This document shows, piece by piece, positions 51,336-63,180 of a stretch of DNA of 64,000 bases. A program made the translations under genes and the position numbers. The notes beneath the pieces are model-generated. The model did not search any database, had not been told where the DNA came from, and was given only the letters and a program-made list of their open reading frames with translations. Each line of letters begins with the position of its first letter. The first letter of the stretch is position 1. The DNA comes from Longimicrobiales bacterium (GTDB lineage: Bacteria; Gemmatimonadota; Gemmatimonadetes; Longimicrobiales; Gaopeijiaceae), in NCBI GenBank assembly GCA_028284495.1, contig JANQRP010000002.1, positions 1 to 64,000 on the forward strand, given 5' to 3'.

Positions 51336-52583
51336 TCAGCCAGCGGGCCTGCGGAGCTCCACGACGTCGTCAGCGAACAGCATCTGCATGGCCCCGCGGA
51401 CGGCGACGACGTCCGTCGTCTCGCCGTGCTCGCGCAACACCGTCATGGGCTGGGCGAGCAGCTTGCTGACGATGCGGGTCGCGGCGCGCTCGATGTCGGT
51501 GTGCTCCGTGGCGTACTCGATTTCGCGGCGGCATATGTCCTGGAGCCTCTCGCGCAGGGGCCTGAGGGCCTCGCGCGCTCCGCTCTGGGCGACCCACGAC
51601 ATGTAGGCGCGTGTGTGTCTCAGCACGATGTCTTCCGCTGCCGGGACGGCGGCCCTCCGGGCCCTCGCGACCGACGCGGCTTCAGGGTGCAACTGGTCGA
51701 GGTCGACCAGATTGACCCCATCGACGTGCTTGAGTGCCGGATCGGCGTTTCGCGGCATCGAGATGTCGATGACGACGAGGTCCGACCCCGACGTTCGTCC
51801 GTCGATGTCGCGGGCGCCGAGAATGGGAGACGGCGCACCCGTCGCGACGATCACGCCGTCGGCGCCTCGGATGGTCTCCGCGAAGTCCTCCCACGGGGCC
51901 GTGGTCGCCCCGAGAGAAGCGGCCAGCTTCTCGGCCCGCTCCCGAGTCCGGTTCAGGACGACGAGTTCACGTACACCGCGCTTCGAGAGCGAACTCGCAG
52001 CGTGGCTGGCGATCTTGCCCGCGCCGACCACGACGAAACGGCCATCCACGCCACCGACACGGTTGATCGCCGCATTCGCCGCTTCGGATCCTACCGAGCT
52101 GCGGCCCGCCATCAGGTCGGTCTCGCGCTTCACGCTCCGCGCCGACCGGATCGCGGCGTCCATGAGGCGGTGAAGGTTGGCCCCCAGCGCCTCGTGTTCG
52201 GCGGCCCGACGGTAGGAAGCCCGCACCTGCCCGACGATATGGATGTCGCCGAGGATCTGAGACTCGAGCCCGGACGTCACGCGGAGCAGGTGGCGCGCGC
52301 CATCCACCCCCATCCGATGCGTCGCTGCGGCCCTGAAGCGACTCGCCTCGTCGTCCCGCCCGAAGTAGCGCCGAGCCATCTCCTGATACGGATCCTGCCC
52401 CCCGATCGAGGTCGCCCAGCCGTACAACTCGATCCGGTTGCAGGTGTTGATGGCCATGAACTCCCGGACCATCCTCGACGCCCCGCGCTCGTACGCCTCG
52501 TGCACCCGCGCGTCGTCGAGGTGGAACGACTCGCGGGTACCGACGTCGGCGTGCGTGAAGTCGAGGCCCAGGGAAATCAGCAT
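51336..52583 (-). CDS. hemA: Glutamyl-tRNA reductase
   Basis: A 415-residue enzyme of the C5 pathway to 5-aminolevulinate, the first committed step to bacteriochlorophyll. The active Cys48 lies in AINTCNRIELYG; the NADPH domain starts VGSEAANAAINRVGGVDGRFVVVGAGKIA; the dimerisation part is VPAAEDIVLRHTRAYMSWVAQ. Note that many alphaproteobacteria use ALA synthase, so the C5-type gene inside a proteobacterial-like pigment operon fits a non-alphaproteobacterial host. It overlaps crtE by 7 bp at the start and lies 4 bp before ppsA. Confidence 0.95.
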   Translation of the reverse strand: MLISLGLDFTHADVGTRESFHLDDARVHEAYERGASRMVREFMAINTCNRIELYGWATSIGGQDPYQEMARRYFGRDDEASRFRAAATHRMGVDGARHLLRVTSGLESQILGDIHIVGQVRASYRRAAEHEALGANLHRLMDAAIRSARSVKRETDLMAGRSSVGSEAANAAINRVGGVDGRFVVVGAGKIASHAASSLSKRGVRELVVLNRTRERAEKLAASLGATTAPWEDFAETIRGADGVIVATGAPSPILGARDIDGRTSGSDLVVIDISMPRNADPALKHVDGVNLVDLDQLHPEAASVARARRAAVPAAEDIVLRHTRAYMSWVAQSGAREALRPLRERLQDICRREIEYATEHTDIERAATRIVSKLLAQPMTVLREHGETTDVVAVRGAMQMLFADDVVELRRPAG

Positions 52584-53539
52584 CCGCCGCCTCCCGCTCC
52601 GGGCCTGAGGGGGCTTCCTCCGGGAACCCTCACGATCTCGCGCGCCACATCACCCAGGAGCTCAGGGCCACCGTCCGCGAGTCCCTCGAGCGCGTCGATC
52701 CGCTGGAGGCCGCGGCGGAGAATGCGCTGGCCCTGGCGAAGCGGATTCCGTCCACCGGGAGCACGCCCATTCGCGCGGTCCTCGTCCAGGTCGTGGGCGT
52801 CGTCGACGAGCTGGTACGCCCAGCCGATGTCGCGACCGAACCCGACGAGACCACGACGGGTCACGTCCGACGCCCCGGCCACACGCGCGCCCGCCTCCAC
52901 CGCGAAGGCCGCGAGAGCGGTGGTCTTCCGTCGGTAGAGCCGCCGGGTCGCCCCACGGCAGTCGCCGCCCATCGCGATGTCCACTGCCTGGCCGCCCGAC
53001 ATGCCGTCAAATCCGAACACACCACCCCATCCGGCGGAGAGGGCGGCCCCGTCGGGGCTGCGGCCGAGACGTTCCGCGGCCTGCGCGAGGAGCCCGATCG
53101 CGACGAGAATCGCGCCGCTGCTCCCGAGCAGGCGGTGGGTCGCAGGAACGCCTCGGCGCTCGGCGCTGTCGTCCATGCAGGGAAGATCGTCCAGCACGAG
53201 CGAAGCGGTGTGGGTCAGCTCGACCGCGATGGCGGCGTCGAGCGCCGCCTCCGGAGCACCGCCGACCGCCCTCGCGGTGGCCAGCGTAAGAAGTGGCCGC
53301 CACCGGCGACCCGCCCGCTGCCGGACCCCGAGCGCCGCCGCGACGGCGTCGCGCACCGGTCCGAGGGGACCGGGAACGTCGGCCGCGGCCGCCGCGAGCG
53401 CCTGGTCGATCGCCGGCCGGACCTCCGCGGCGAAGCCGTGGAACGTCACCCTGCCGGAACTCACGACCCGGGACAGGTCCCCGGACCGATGGCCGGCGTG
53501 CTGACCGGCGGGTCGGAACGATCGGGCCGGCAGACTCAT
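52577..53539 (-). CDS. crtE: Geranylgeranyl diphosphate synthase (trans-prenyltransferase)
   Basis: A 320-residue isoprenyl diphosphate synthase. The first Asp-rich motif is SLVLDDLPCMDDSAERRG, the second is WAYQLVDDAHDLDED; also RRWRPLLTLATARAVGG and GQAVDIAMGG. The chain length is most likely C20, supplying BchG with geranylgeranyl diphosphate and the carotenoid pathway. Start overlaps the bchP stop by ATGA and the end overlaps hemA. The extra N-terminal segment of about 40 residues is unconserved-looking. Confidence 0.88.
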   Translation of the reverse strand: MSLPARSFRPAGQHAGHRSGDLSRVVSSGRVTFHGFAAEVRPAIDQALAAAAADVPGPLGPVRDAVAAALGVRQRAGRRWRPLLTLATARAVGGAPEAALDAAIAVELTHTASLVLDDLPCMDDSAERRGVPATHRLLGSSGAILVAIGLLAQAAERLGRSPDGAALSAGWGGVFGFDGMSGGQAVDIAMGGDCRGATRRLYRRKTTALAAFAVEAGARVAGASDVTRRGLVGFGRDIGWAYQLVDDAHDLDEDRANGRAPGGRNPLRQGQRILRRGLQRIDALEGLADGGPELLGDVAREIVRVPGGSPLRPGAGGGGC

Positions 53540-54750
53540 GCGCGGGCCAGCCCGGTGAGGTGACCGATGTTCTTCCAGAAGATTTTCGCGTGCGCGAGCG
53601 GTCGCGCCTTCACCAGCTGCTTCCGCATGTAGCCCTCGAACGTCAGCTCCTGGACGTCGCGGTCGTTGCAGATTCGGACGAAGCGTTCGCGCCTGCGATC
53701 GTTCGAGTACCAGAACCGCTGCATGATCCCCAGCACCCAGAAGACCTGCCCGTGGGTCCGCAGGAAGCGTTTGCGTGCACGAGCCAGTTCGCGCACGTCA
53801 CCGGTGGCGAGCGCGGCGTGCACCGCGTCCGCCGCGAAGCGCCCACCGGTCATGGCGTAGAAGATCCCCTCGCCGGACGAGGGCGCGACGACGCCGGCCG
53901 CGTCCCCCGCCAGGATGATGTCCTTTCCGTTGTCCCAGCGCGGGAGCGGCTTCATCGGGATCGGCGCGCCCTCTTCCCGGATCGTCTCCACGTCGTGGAG
54001 CCCGGTACGATCTCGAAGCTCCGAGACCGCCTCTCGGAGCGAGAAGCCCTTGCGGGCGGAGCCGGTGCCGACGGAGGTCGTGTCTCCGTGGGGGAACACC
54101 CAGGCGTAGAAGTCCGGGGAGAGCTCGCCCTCGTAGTAGACGTCGCAGCGCGCGGCGCCGAAGTGCTCGTCCTCGAGTTCAGGCGACGCGATGACCTCGT
54201 GATAGGCGAACACGAACTGCGCCTTGGCGGCCTCGTCGGGAAGGGCCTGGCGGGCCACGCGGGAAAGCGCGCCATCGGCCCCGACCAGCATACGGGTGCG
54301 GATACTCCTCAGCTGACCCGACCTGGACCCGCCCTCGCGAAACCGGATGACCAGACGGTCGGCGCGGTCGCGCTCGAACGACTCGAACGAGCCCGTGATT
54401 CGACGAGCGCCTGCCTGCGCGGCCCGCTCGCGCAGCCACTCGTCGAACACGTCGCGATCGACCATCCCCACGAATCCGTCGCCGACCGGGATGTCCACGT
54501 GGCGCCCCTTCGGCGAGATGATCCGGGCCGTGTCCACGCGATTCACGAGGAGCGACTCCGGCACGTCGAAGTCCGCCATGAGCTGAGGCGGAACGGCCCC
54601 CCCGCAGGGCTTGATCCTGCCCGCCCGGTCGAGGAGTGCCACGTCGTGTCCGGCCCTCGCGAGTTCATGCGCCGCGGTCGCGCCGGAGGGACCACCGCCC
54701 ACCACCACGACGTCGTACGTGTGCCCAATCGATGTGGCTGGAGCGATCAT
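53536..54750 (-). CDS. bchP: Geranylgeranyl reductase for bacteriochlorophyll
   Basis: A 404-residue FAD-dependent reductase that converts the geranylgeranyl tail of bacteriochlorophyll to phytyl. Dinucleotide-binding YDVVVVGGGPSGATAAHELARAGHDVALLDR, then PCGGAVPPQLM, the RMLVGADGALSRVAR motif, and DIILAGDAAGVVAPSSGEGIFYAM. It fits BchP in length and order. Both neighbours overlap by ATGA. Confidence 0.96.
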   Translation of the reverse strand: MIAPATSIGHTYDVVVVGGGPSGATAAHELARAGHDVALLDRAGRIKPCGGAVPPQLMADFDVPESLLVNRVDTARIISPKGRHVDIPVGDGFVGMVDRDVFDEWLRERAAQAGARRITGSFESFERDRADRLVIRFREGGSRSGQLRSIRTRMLVGADGALSRVARQALPDEAAKAQFVFAYHEVIASPELEDEHFGAARCDVYYEGELSPDFYAWVFPHGDTTSVGTGSARKGFSLREAVSELRDRTGLHDVETIREEGAPIPMKPLPRWDNGKDIILAGDAAGVVAPSSGEGIFYAMTGGRFAADAVHAALATGDVRELARARKRFLRTHGQVFWVLGIMQRFWYSNDRRRERFVRICNDRDVQELTFEGYMRKQLVKARPLAHAKIFWKNIGHLTGLARA

Positions 54751-56120
54751 GAGGTCGCCATGGCCTTGCCGGCCTGTAGGAGGGAATCGCGGGCCGGTGT
54801 CCGGCCCTCGTCGCGCACGGTCGTGACCACGAGAACCGCCGCGGCCACGAAGAGAACCGCTTCGACCGAGAAGACCACGGCGTAGCCGGCCGCGGCGGAT
54901 CCGAGCACCTCACGACCGATGTCGCTGCCCACCGCGCCCAGCAGCCCGCCGACCCCGTAGGCGATCGCCTGGGCGGCGCCCCAGAAGCCCATCCGGAGGC
55001 CGGCGCCGCCGGCCTTCCCCTTCACCGTCAGGCCCATCATGGCCCCGATGGCGGCCACCGCGAAGATGCCGTTGGCGAACCCGAGTGCGAACACGGCGCC
55101 CTTGAGGAGTCCGACGGGCGCGGTCGCGGGCAGCATGACGATCCCGACGAGCGCCGCCGCCGAGCCGAGGCAGCCGGTCGCGGCCCACCGCGTGAGCGTC
55201 CAGAGCCGCGCAGCCAGGAACGCACCGGCGATCATTCCGACGAGCACGCCGGCGTGCTGCAGACCGGCCAGCGACGTCGATTCGCCGGGCGTCATGCCGA
55301 ACACCGCCCCGGCGAACGGTTCGAGGATGATGTCCTGTGCGGAGTACGCGAGCATCGACACGAAGATGAAGGTCGCGAACGCCCGGCTCTCGGGATCGGC
55401 CCACATCGCCCTGAGGACTTCACGGAAGGCTCCCCTCGTCTCGGCGTCCTCCCGCAGATGGATCGGGTGGCTGCCGCCGCGTCCGACGACCGCGAACACC
55501 GTCAGCAGGAAGGCGGCGATGGTGATGCCCGCCGCCACCTGGACCAGGCGGGCCGGCGTGAACGGATCGAGGAACGCCCCCGCGATCCCGGCCGTCATGA
55601 TGATTCCGACGATCATCAGGATCCACGTCAGGGCCGCGGCACCCGCCATCCGGTGCTCTTCCACGCGCTCCGCCATGTAAGCAAGGAAGGGCGTGCTGGA
55701 CGCGCTGATTCCGACGCCGAGCAGGAAGAACGCGAACAGCGCGAGAACCAGACCGCCGGTGGGCGCGGTGGTCATCCACGCAGTGGCGAGTGCGGCGAGG
55801 AGCCCCGCCGCCGACGTGAGCGCCATCCCACCCACGATCCAGCGAATCCGCCGGCCGTCGCGATCCGATCCGAAGCCCATGCGGGGTCGGAGGATCTGCA
55901 CGGCGAAGTGGAGTCCCACGAGTGTCCCGGGCACCGCCGCCACGAGCCCGAGCTCGACCACCATGACCCGGTTGAGCGTCGAGGTCATCAGCACGACCAC
56001 TGCGCCGATGGCCGCCTGGACCAGCCCGAGGCGTGCGATGCTCGCCCACCCCAGGCCGCGGGCGACGACGCCGGCGGGCGGGTCCGCGGTCGCGACGGAG
56101 GCGGTCATGAGCGCGTTCAT
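54747..56120 (-). CDS. BCH1-family membrane protein (Bch2/ORF428 type)
   Basis: A 457-residue member of the PucC/LhaA/Bch2 family with about 12 membrane segments: LVQAAIGAVVVLMTSTLNRVMVVELGLVAAVPG, LRPRMGFGSDRDGRRIRWI, FLAYMAERV, and IILEPFAGAVFGMTPGESTSLAG. In Rhodobacter the gene between bchG and bchP holds this place and is thought to act in pigment delivery or assembly. Overlaps bchG and bchP by ATGA. Confidence 0.92.
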   Translation of the reverse strand: MNALMTASVATADPPAGVVARGLGWASIARLGLVQAAIGAVVVLMTSTLNRVMVVELGLVAAVPGTLVGLHFAVQILRPRMGFGSDRDGRRIRWIVGGMALTSAAGLLAALATAWMTTAPTGGLVLALFAFFLLGVGISASSTPFLAYMAERVEEHRMAGAAALTWILMIVGIIMTAGIAGAFLDPFTPARLVQVAAGITIAAFLLTVFAVVGRGGSHPIHLREDAETRGAFREVLRAMWADPESRAFATFIFVSMLAYSAQDIILEPFAGAVFGMTPGESTSLAGLQHAGVLVGMIAGAFLAARLWTLTRWAATGCLGSAAALVGIVMLPATAPVGLLKGAVFALGFANGIFAVAAIGAMMGLTVKGKAGGAGLRMGFWGAAQAIAYGVGGLLGAVGSDIGREVLGSAAAGYAVVFSVEAVLFVAAAVLVVTTVRDEGRTPARDSLLQAGKAMATS

Positions 56121-57019
56121 GCGAGAATCCCTCCGCGGAGCGCGAAGGCCGTGACCATCATGCCCGTGACGAACACGGGCACGCCCAGGGCGCTCATCCA
56201 GAGAGCGCGCTCGGGTGTGGGCTCCCGAACCAGCCGCCGGAGCATCACGGTCTGGATCGCCATGAGTCCCGCGACGACTCCGGCGGCCACCGTCGCGTCC
56301 CACCGGAGCAGCAGCGCCACCACCACCACCTGCGGCACGAGCATCGTCCAGGCCGCCGCCTTCGCCGCACCACGCGGACCGAGCAGCGCCGGGATGGAGT
56401 CGACGCCCATCCGGAGATCTCCCTCGCGCGACTTGAAGTCGTTCAGCGTCATGATTCCGTGCGCTCCAAGGGAATAGAGGAGCGCGAACGCGAAGACCTC
56501 GAGAGGAGGTCGCCCGCCGCCGAGTGCCACGGCCGCACCTGTGATCCAGGCGAGTCCTTCGTAGGAGAGCCCGACCGCGAGGTTGCCGATCCAGCCGTTC
56601 TGCTTGAAGCGGAAGGGGGGCATGCTGTAGCCCCATGCGAAGACGAGCGCGGCAGCGGTCGCGATGAAGCCCCATCGACCCAGTCCAAGCCCGGCGACGA
56701 GGGATACCAGCGTCCAGAGGACCGCGAGCCGAAAGCCCCAGCGCCCGGGAATCCGTCCCGACGGGATCGGACGGTCGGGCTCGTTGAGCGCGTCAACCTC
56801 TCGGTCGTACCAGTCATTGACGGCTTGGCTCGAGGCACACACGAGGGGACCGGCCACCACCAGACCCCACACGATCTGTATCCACGAGGTCCCCGCCCCG
56901 GCCGTCGAGACGGCGCCACAGGCGAAGGCCCACATGGGCGGAAACCACGTCACCGGCTTGAACAGCTCGAGCACAGCGCGGGGCTCCGGAAGCGTCCCGG
57001 AGCGAGGTTCCGTATCCAT
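56117..57019 (-). CDS. bchG: Bacteriochlorophyll synthase
   Basis: A 300-residue prenyltransferase that attaches the C20 tail to bacteriochlorophyllide. The Asp-rich motif is VNDWYDREVDALNEPDRPIPSGRI; a second is MTLNDFKSREGDLRMGVDSIP; about eight membrane helices. ATG 57019 gives the normal N-terminus (LELFKPVTWFPPMWAFACG); an upstream ATG at 57118 would run through the two regulator boxes and is rejected. The transcription start of the operon bchG, Bch2-type gene, bchP, crtE, hemA, ppsA probably lies in the 106-bp gap after ppsR. Confidence 0.95.
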   Translation of the reverse strand: MDTEPRSGTLPEPRAVLELFKPVTWFPPMWAFACGAVSTAGAGTSWIQIVWGLVVAGPLVCASSQAVNDWYDREVDALNEPDRPIPSGRIPGRWGFRLAVLWTLVSLVAGLGLGRWGFIATAAALVFAWGYSMPPFRFKQNGWIGNLAVGLSYEGLAWITGAAVALGGGRPPLEVFAFALLYSLGAHGIMTLNDFKSREGDLRMGVDSIPALLGPRGAAKAAAWTMLVPQVVVVALLLRWDATVAAGVVAGLMAIQTVMLRRLVREPTPERALWMSALGVPVFVTGMMVTAFALRGGILA

Positions 57020-57026
57020 TCCTGGG

Positions 57027-57044
57027 TGTAACGTTTGGCTTACA
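57027..57044 (-). promoter_or_regulatory. PpsR box 1 upstream of bchG
   Basis: TGTAACGTTTGGCTTACA is an exact TGT-N12-ACA, the recognition pattern of the PpsR/CrtJ repressor. It ends 8 bp before the bchG start codon on the operon side. Its partner box is 9 bp further upstream. Confidence 0.8.
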
Positions 57045-57052
57045 TGATCCAT

Positions 57053-57070
57053 TGTCAAGCAATTTGGACA
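57053..57070 (-). promoter_or_regulatory. PpsR box 2 upstream of bchG
   Basis: TGTCAAGCAATTTGGACA is a second exact TGT-N12-ACA. The two boxes are 26 bp apart centre to centre, near 2.5 helical turns, so tetramers could bind cooperatively. A TTGACA on the minus strand (57058-57053) overlaps it and may be the -35. A further palindrome, ACACCCGGGTGT, lies at 57068-57079. Confidence 0.8.
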
Positions 57071-57125
57071 CCCGGGTGTATTCGAAAGCCCCCGGCGGCA
57101 TTCCGCGGGGGCGTTCAACTACCTG

Positions 57126-58565
57126 TCAGTCGTCGTTCGTGTCGAGATTGTAGCGCTTCAGCTTGGTGTAGAGACTTTGCCGGCTGAGGCCCAGAAGCTC
57201 GGCCGCCGCCGTACGATTGTCACCCGTCAGTTCGAGTGCCGCATCTATGAAGTGCAACTCGACCAGACCCACCGTGTCCTCCACGAGCTGCTTGAGCGAC
57301 ACCTCACCCACCTTGGACGATAGCCGCTGGACCGCTCCGGTCAGCTCCCTCGCGGGCCCCCCGTTGCCATTGGGGATCCGCCGGCTCACGTCCCGAAGGG
57401 TGATCCCCATGCAAGGCTCCTCCGAGTCGAGCGCGGAGACGCCCGAGACCTCGACGGGCGTGTTCAGACCCTGCTCGCCCTGTACCTCGGTCGGGAAGAG
57501 ACGGATCTGGCCGCGGTTGCGGAGGTTGGTGAGGAGTACCGTCAGATCGGCGCCCGGACGCCCGAGCCACGTCGCGAGGCTGCGCCCCACGAGCGCCGGC
57601 TCGCCGGCGACCTGCGCCATGTTCACGAAGGCGTCGTTCGCGTAGAGGATGACCCCGTGATCGTCGGTGACCACGAAGCCGTCCGGAGATCCCCCCAGCA
57701 GCAACATCACGTCCAGGTCCGACGACTCGTCCCGTCGACCCTCGAGAGTGTCACCCACGAACCGCACCAGAAGGGTGCGGGTGCCGTCGAACCGGACCGC
57801 GGATGCCGATACCTCCCACACGGAGGATCGACCACCGATCCGCGCGTCGACCGACGTGCGCTCGCGGGTGCCGAGCACCACCTGCCGGAGGTCCTCGGCG
57901 AACGCCTCCCGGGCCGCATCGTCCCAGGTCGGTCCGACCTGGACCTGCGCCGGGGGAAACGACTGGCCGATCAGGTTGCTGACGCCCACGTCCAGCAGGG
58001 CGCCCGCCGCATTGTTCGCGTCGGTGACCTTGAGACCGTCCGCCTCGAGCAGGAAGACCGGCTCGCTCGACTGCTGGAACAGGATACGGTACCGCGCCTC
58101 CGCCTGACGAATGTGCCAATACTCGGTCTCCATGCGCTGCTGCGCCTCGACGAGCTGGCGCTGGAGCGAGGCGAGGGCCGAGAGGTTTCGACCGACCGCA
58201 AGCAGGTGACCGGGAGAGCCGAACCGCACGAGCGTGTAGCCCATCGGCACGTCGTCCCCACCGTCGACCGGATGGTTGAGCTGACGGAAACGTGACGCTC
58301 CTGTCTCGACCGCCTCCTCGAGCATGCGCTCGAGCTTCGGCCGCGTGGCCATGGTCACCGTCTCGCGCCACGGACGACCGGTCCACGCCGCCGCCCCGAT
58401 CACCGGCTCGGTACCGCCGATCTGATCCAGTACGATGCCATTCAGGTCGAGCACGAACGCATGATCGACCGAAGCGCGCAGCATGTCGGGGACCTCGGAG
58501 GCGTCCAGCGCGGACGTCCAGCCCCCTCCGCCCATTCTGTCGCGACTGGCCTTGGCGTGTTCCAC
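57126..58565 (-). CDS. ppsR: PpsR/CrtJ-type photosynthesis repressor
   Basis: About 479 residues from GTG 58565, which lies behind GAGGAGAGAGG and 10 bp after the aerR stop. An N-terminal PAS-like region (FVLDLNGIVLDQIGG), a Q-linker-like helix (LQRQLVEAQQRMETEYWHIRQAEARYRILF), two PAS domains, and a C-terminal Fis-type helix-turn-helix (DNRTAAAELLGLSRQSLYTKLKRYNL) are visible. It should bind TGT-N12-ACA sites and repress pigment genes under oxygen. Only one Cys is present (EEPCMGI), so the two-Cys redox switch described for Rhodobacter PpsR cannot form within one chain. Two exact boxes lie just after its stop. Confidence 0.94.
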   Translation of the reverse strand: MEHAKASRDRMGGGGWTSALDASEVPDMLRASVDHAFVLDLNGIVLDQIGGTEPVIGAAAWTGRPWRETVTMATRPKLERMLEEAVETGASRFRQLNHPVDGGDDVPMGYTLVRFGSPGHLLAVGRNLSALASLQRQLVEAQQRMETEYWHIRQAEARYRILFQQSSEPVFLLEADGLKVTDANNAAGALLDVGVSNLIGQSFPPAQVQVGPTWDDAAREAFAEDLRQVVLGTRERTSVDARIGGRSSVWEVSASAVRFDGTRTLLVRFVGDTLEGRRDESSDLDVMLLLGGSPDGFVVTDDHGVILYANDAFVNMAQVAGEPALVGRSLATWLGRPGADLTVLLTNLRNRGQIRLFPTEVQGEQGLNTPVEVSGVSALDSEEPCMGITLRDVSRRIPNGNGGPARELTGAVQRLSSKVGEVSLKQLVEDTVGLVELHFIDAALELTGDNRTAAAELLGLSRQSLYTKLKRYNLDTNDD

Positions 58566-58575
58566 CCCTCTCTCC

Positions 58576-61548
<2,973 letters not shown>

Positions 61549-61549
<1 letters not shown>

Positions 61550-63180
61550 TGCAGCTCACCGTGTGGACGTACGAGGGCCCGCCCCACGTCGGCGCCATGC
61601 GCGTCGTCACCGGCATGAAGGGCGTCCACTACGTACTGCACGCGCCGCAGGGCGATACCTACGCCGACCTCCTCTTCACGATGATCGAACGGCGCGACCA
61701 CCGGCCGCCGGTCACGTACACGACCTTCCAGGCGCGGGACCTCGGAGGCGACACGGCCAACCTCGTGCAGCGGTCCATCGCCGACGCCTACCAGCGCTTC
61801 AAGCCCGACACGCTGGTCGTCGGAGCGTCCTGCACCGCCGAGCTCATCCAGGACGACCCGGGTGGCCTCGCGGAACGTCTCGACCTCCCCGTCCCCGTGG
61901 TGTCCCTCGAGCTCCCCGCGTACCAGCGCAAGGAGAACTGGGGCGCCGCCGAGACCTTCTACCAGATGGTGCGGACACTGACGCTCCACCGCGCGCCGGA
62001 GCGTGGCGAGGCGTTCGAGCGGGACCGCGAGCCCGGCTCGCGACCGAAGGTGAATCTGCTCGGTCCGACCGCGCTCGGCTTCCGGCATCGGGACGACATC
62101 ACCGAGGTGACGCGGCTGCTCGATCGACTCGGCGTAAACGTGCATGTGGTGGCGCCCTGGGAGTCGAGCCCGCACGACCTGGTCCGGATCCCCGACGCCG
62201 ACGCCAACGTCGTCATGTATCCCGAGACGGCCGACACCGTCGCGCGCTGGCTGGAGCGTACCTTCGGGCAGCCACGTACGACCGTGGTCCCGATCGGAAT
62301 CGGCGCCACGCGCGACTTCGTTCGCGAGGTCGCGGAGATGCTCGACCTCGACCCGGAACCCGGCCTCGCCGGCATCCAGTCGAACATGCCGTGGTGGTCG
62401 AAGTCGATCGACTCGACCTACCTGACGGGCAAGCGCGTCTTCGTCTTCGGCGACGCGACGCACGCCATCGCCGCGGCCCGCGTGGCCGCCGAGGAGATGG
62501 GGTTCGAGGTGGTCGGCCTCGGAACGTTCCAGCGCGAGTTCGCGCGCGACGTCCGGAAGGCGGCAAAGGCCCACGGGGTCGAGCCGCTGATTTCGGACGA
62601 TCACCTCGAGGTCGAGGAGGCCATCGAGGCGGCCGCACCCGAGCTCGTGCTCGGCACGCAGATGGAGCGTCACATCGCCAAGCGTCTCGGCGTGTTCTGC
62701 GCGGTGATCTCCGCGCCGGTCCACGTGCAGGACTTCCCTGCCCGCTACTCCCCACAGATGGGACCGGAAGGCGCCAACGTCCTGTTCGACACCTGGGTGC
62801 ACCCGCTCGTGATGGGCCTCGAGGAGCACCTCCTCGGGCTCTTCCAGGACGACTTCGAATTCACCGACGGCGTCGGGCCGTCTCACCTTCACACCGGAAC
62901 GGTGCCGCAGGATGGCGCCACCCCGCACGACGGGCCGGCCGCCGGGACCCTCACGGGTAAGGACACGACCCGGACGCCCGTCGTGCCGGGGCCGGTGGTT
63001 GCCCGTGCATCGGGCGACATCGAGTGGCTGGACTCCGCCGAGAAGGAGTTGAAGCGCATCCCGTTCTTCGTGCGCGGAAAGGCACGACGGAACACCGAGA
63101 AGTACGCGCTCGAGCAGGGCGTCGACGCGATCAGCGTCGACATCCTGTACGAAGCCAAGGCCCATTTCGGGAACCGATGA
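61549..63180 (+). CDS. bchB: Light-independent protochlorophyllide reductase subunit B
   Basis: A 543-residue partner of BchN. The unusual Asp36 cluster ligand is visible in [19 protein letters not shown]. The catalytic region continues through [17 protein letters not shown] and [20 protein letters not shown], and the C-terminal domain that contacts substrate ends [35 protein letters not shown]. Overlaps bchN at the start and bchH at the end (ATGA). Confidence 0.97.
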
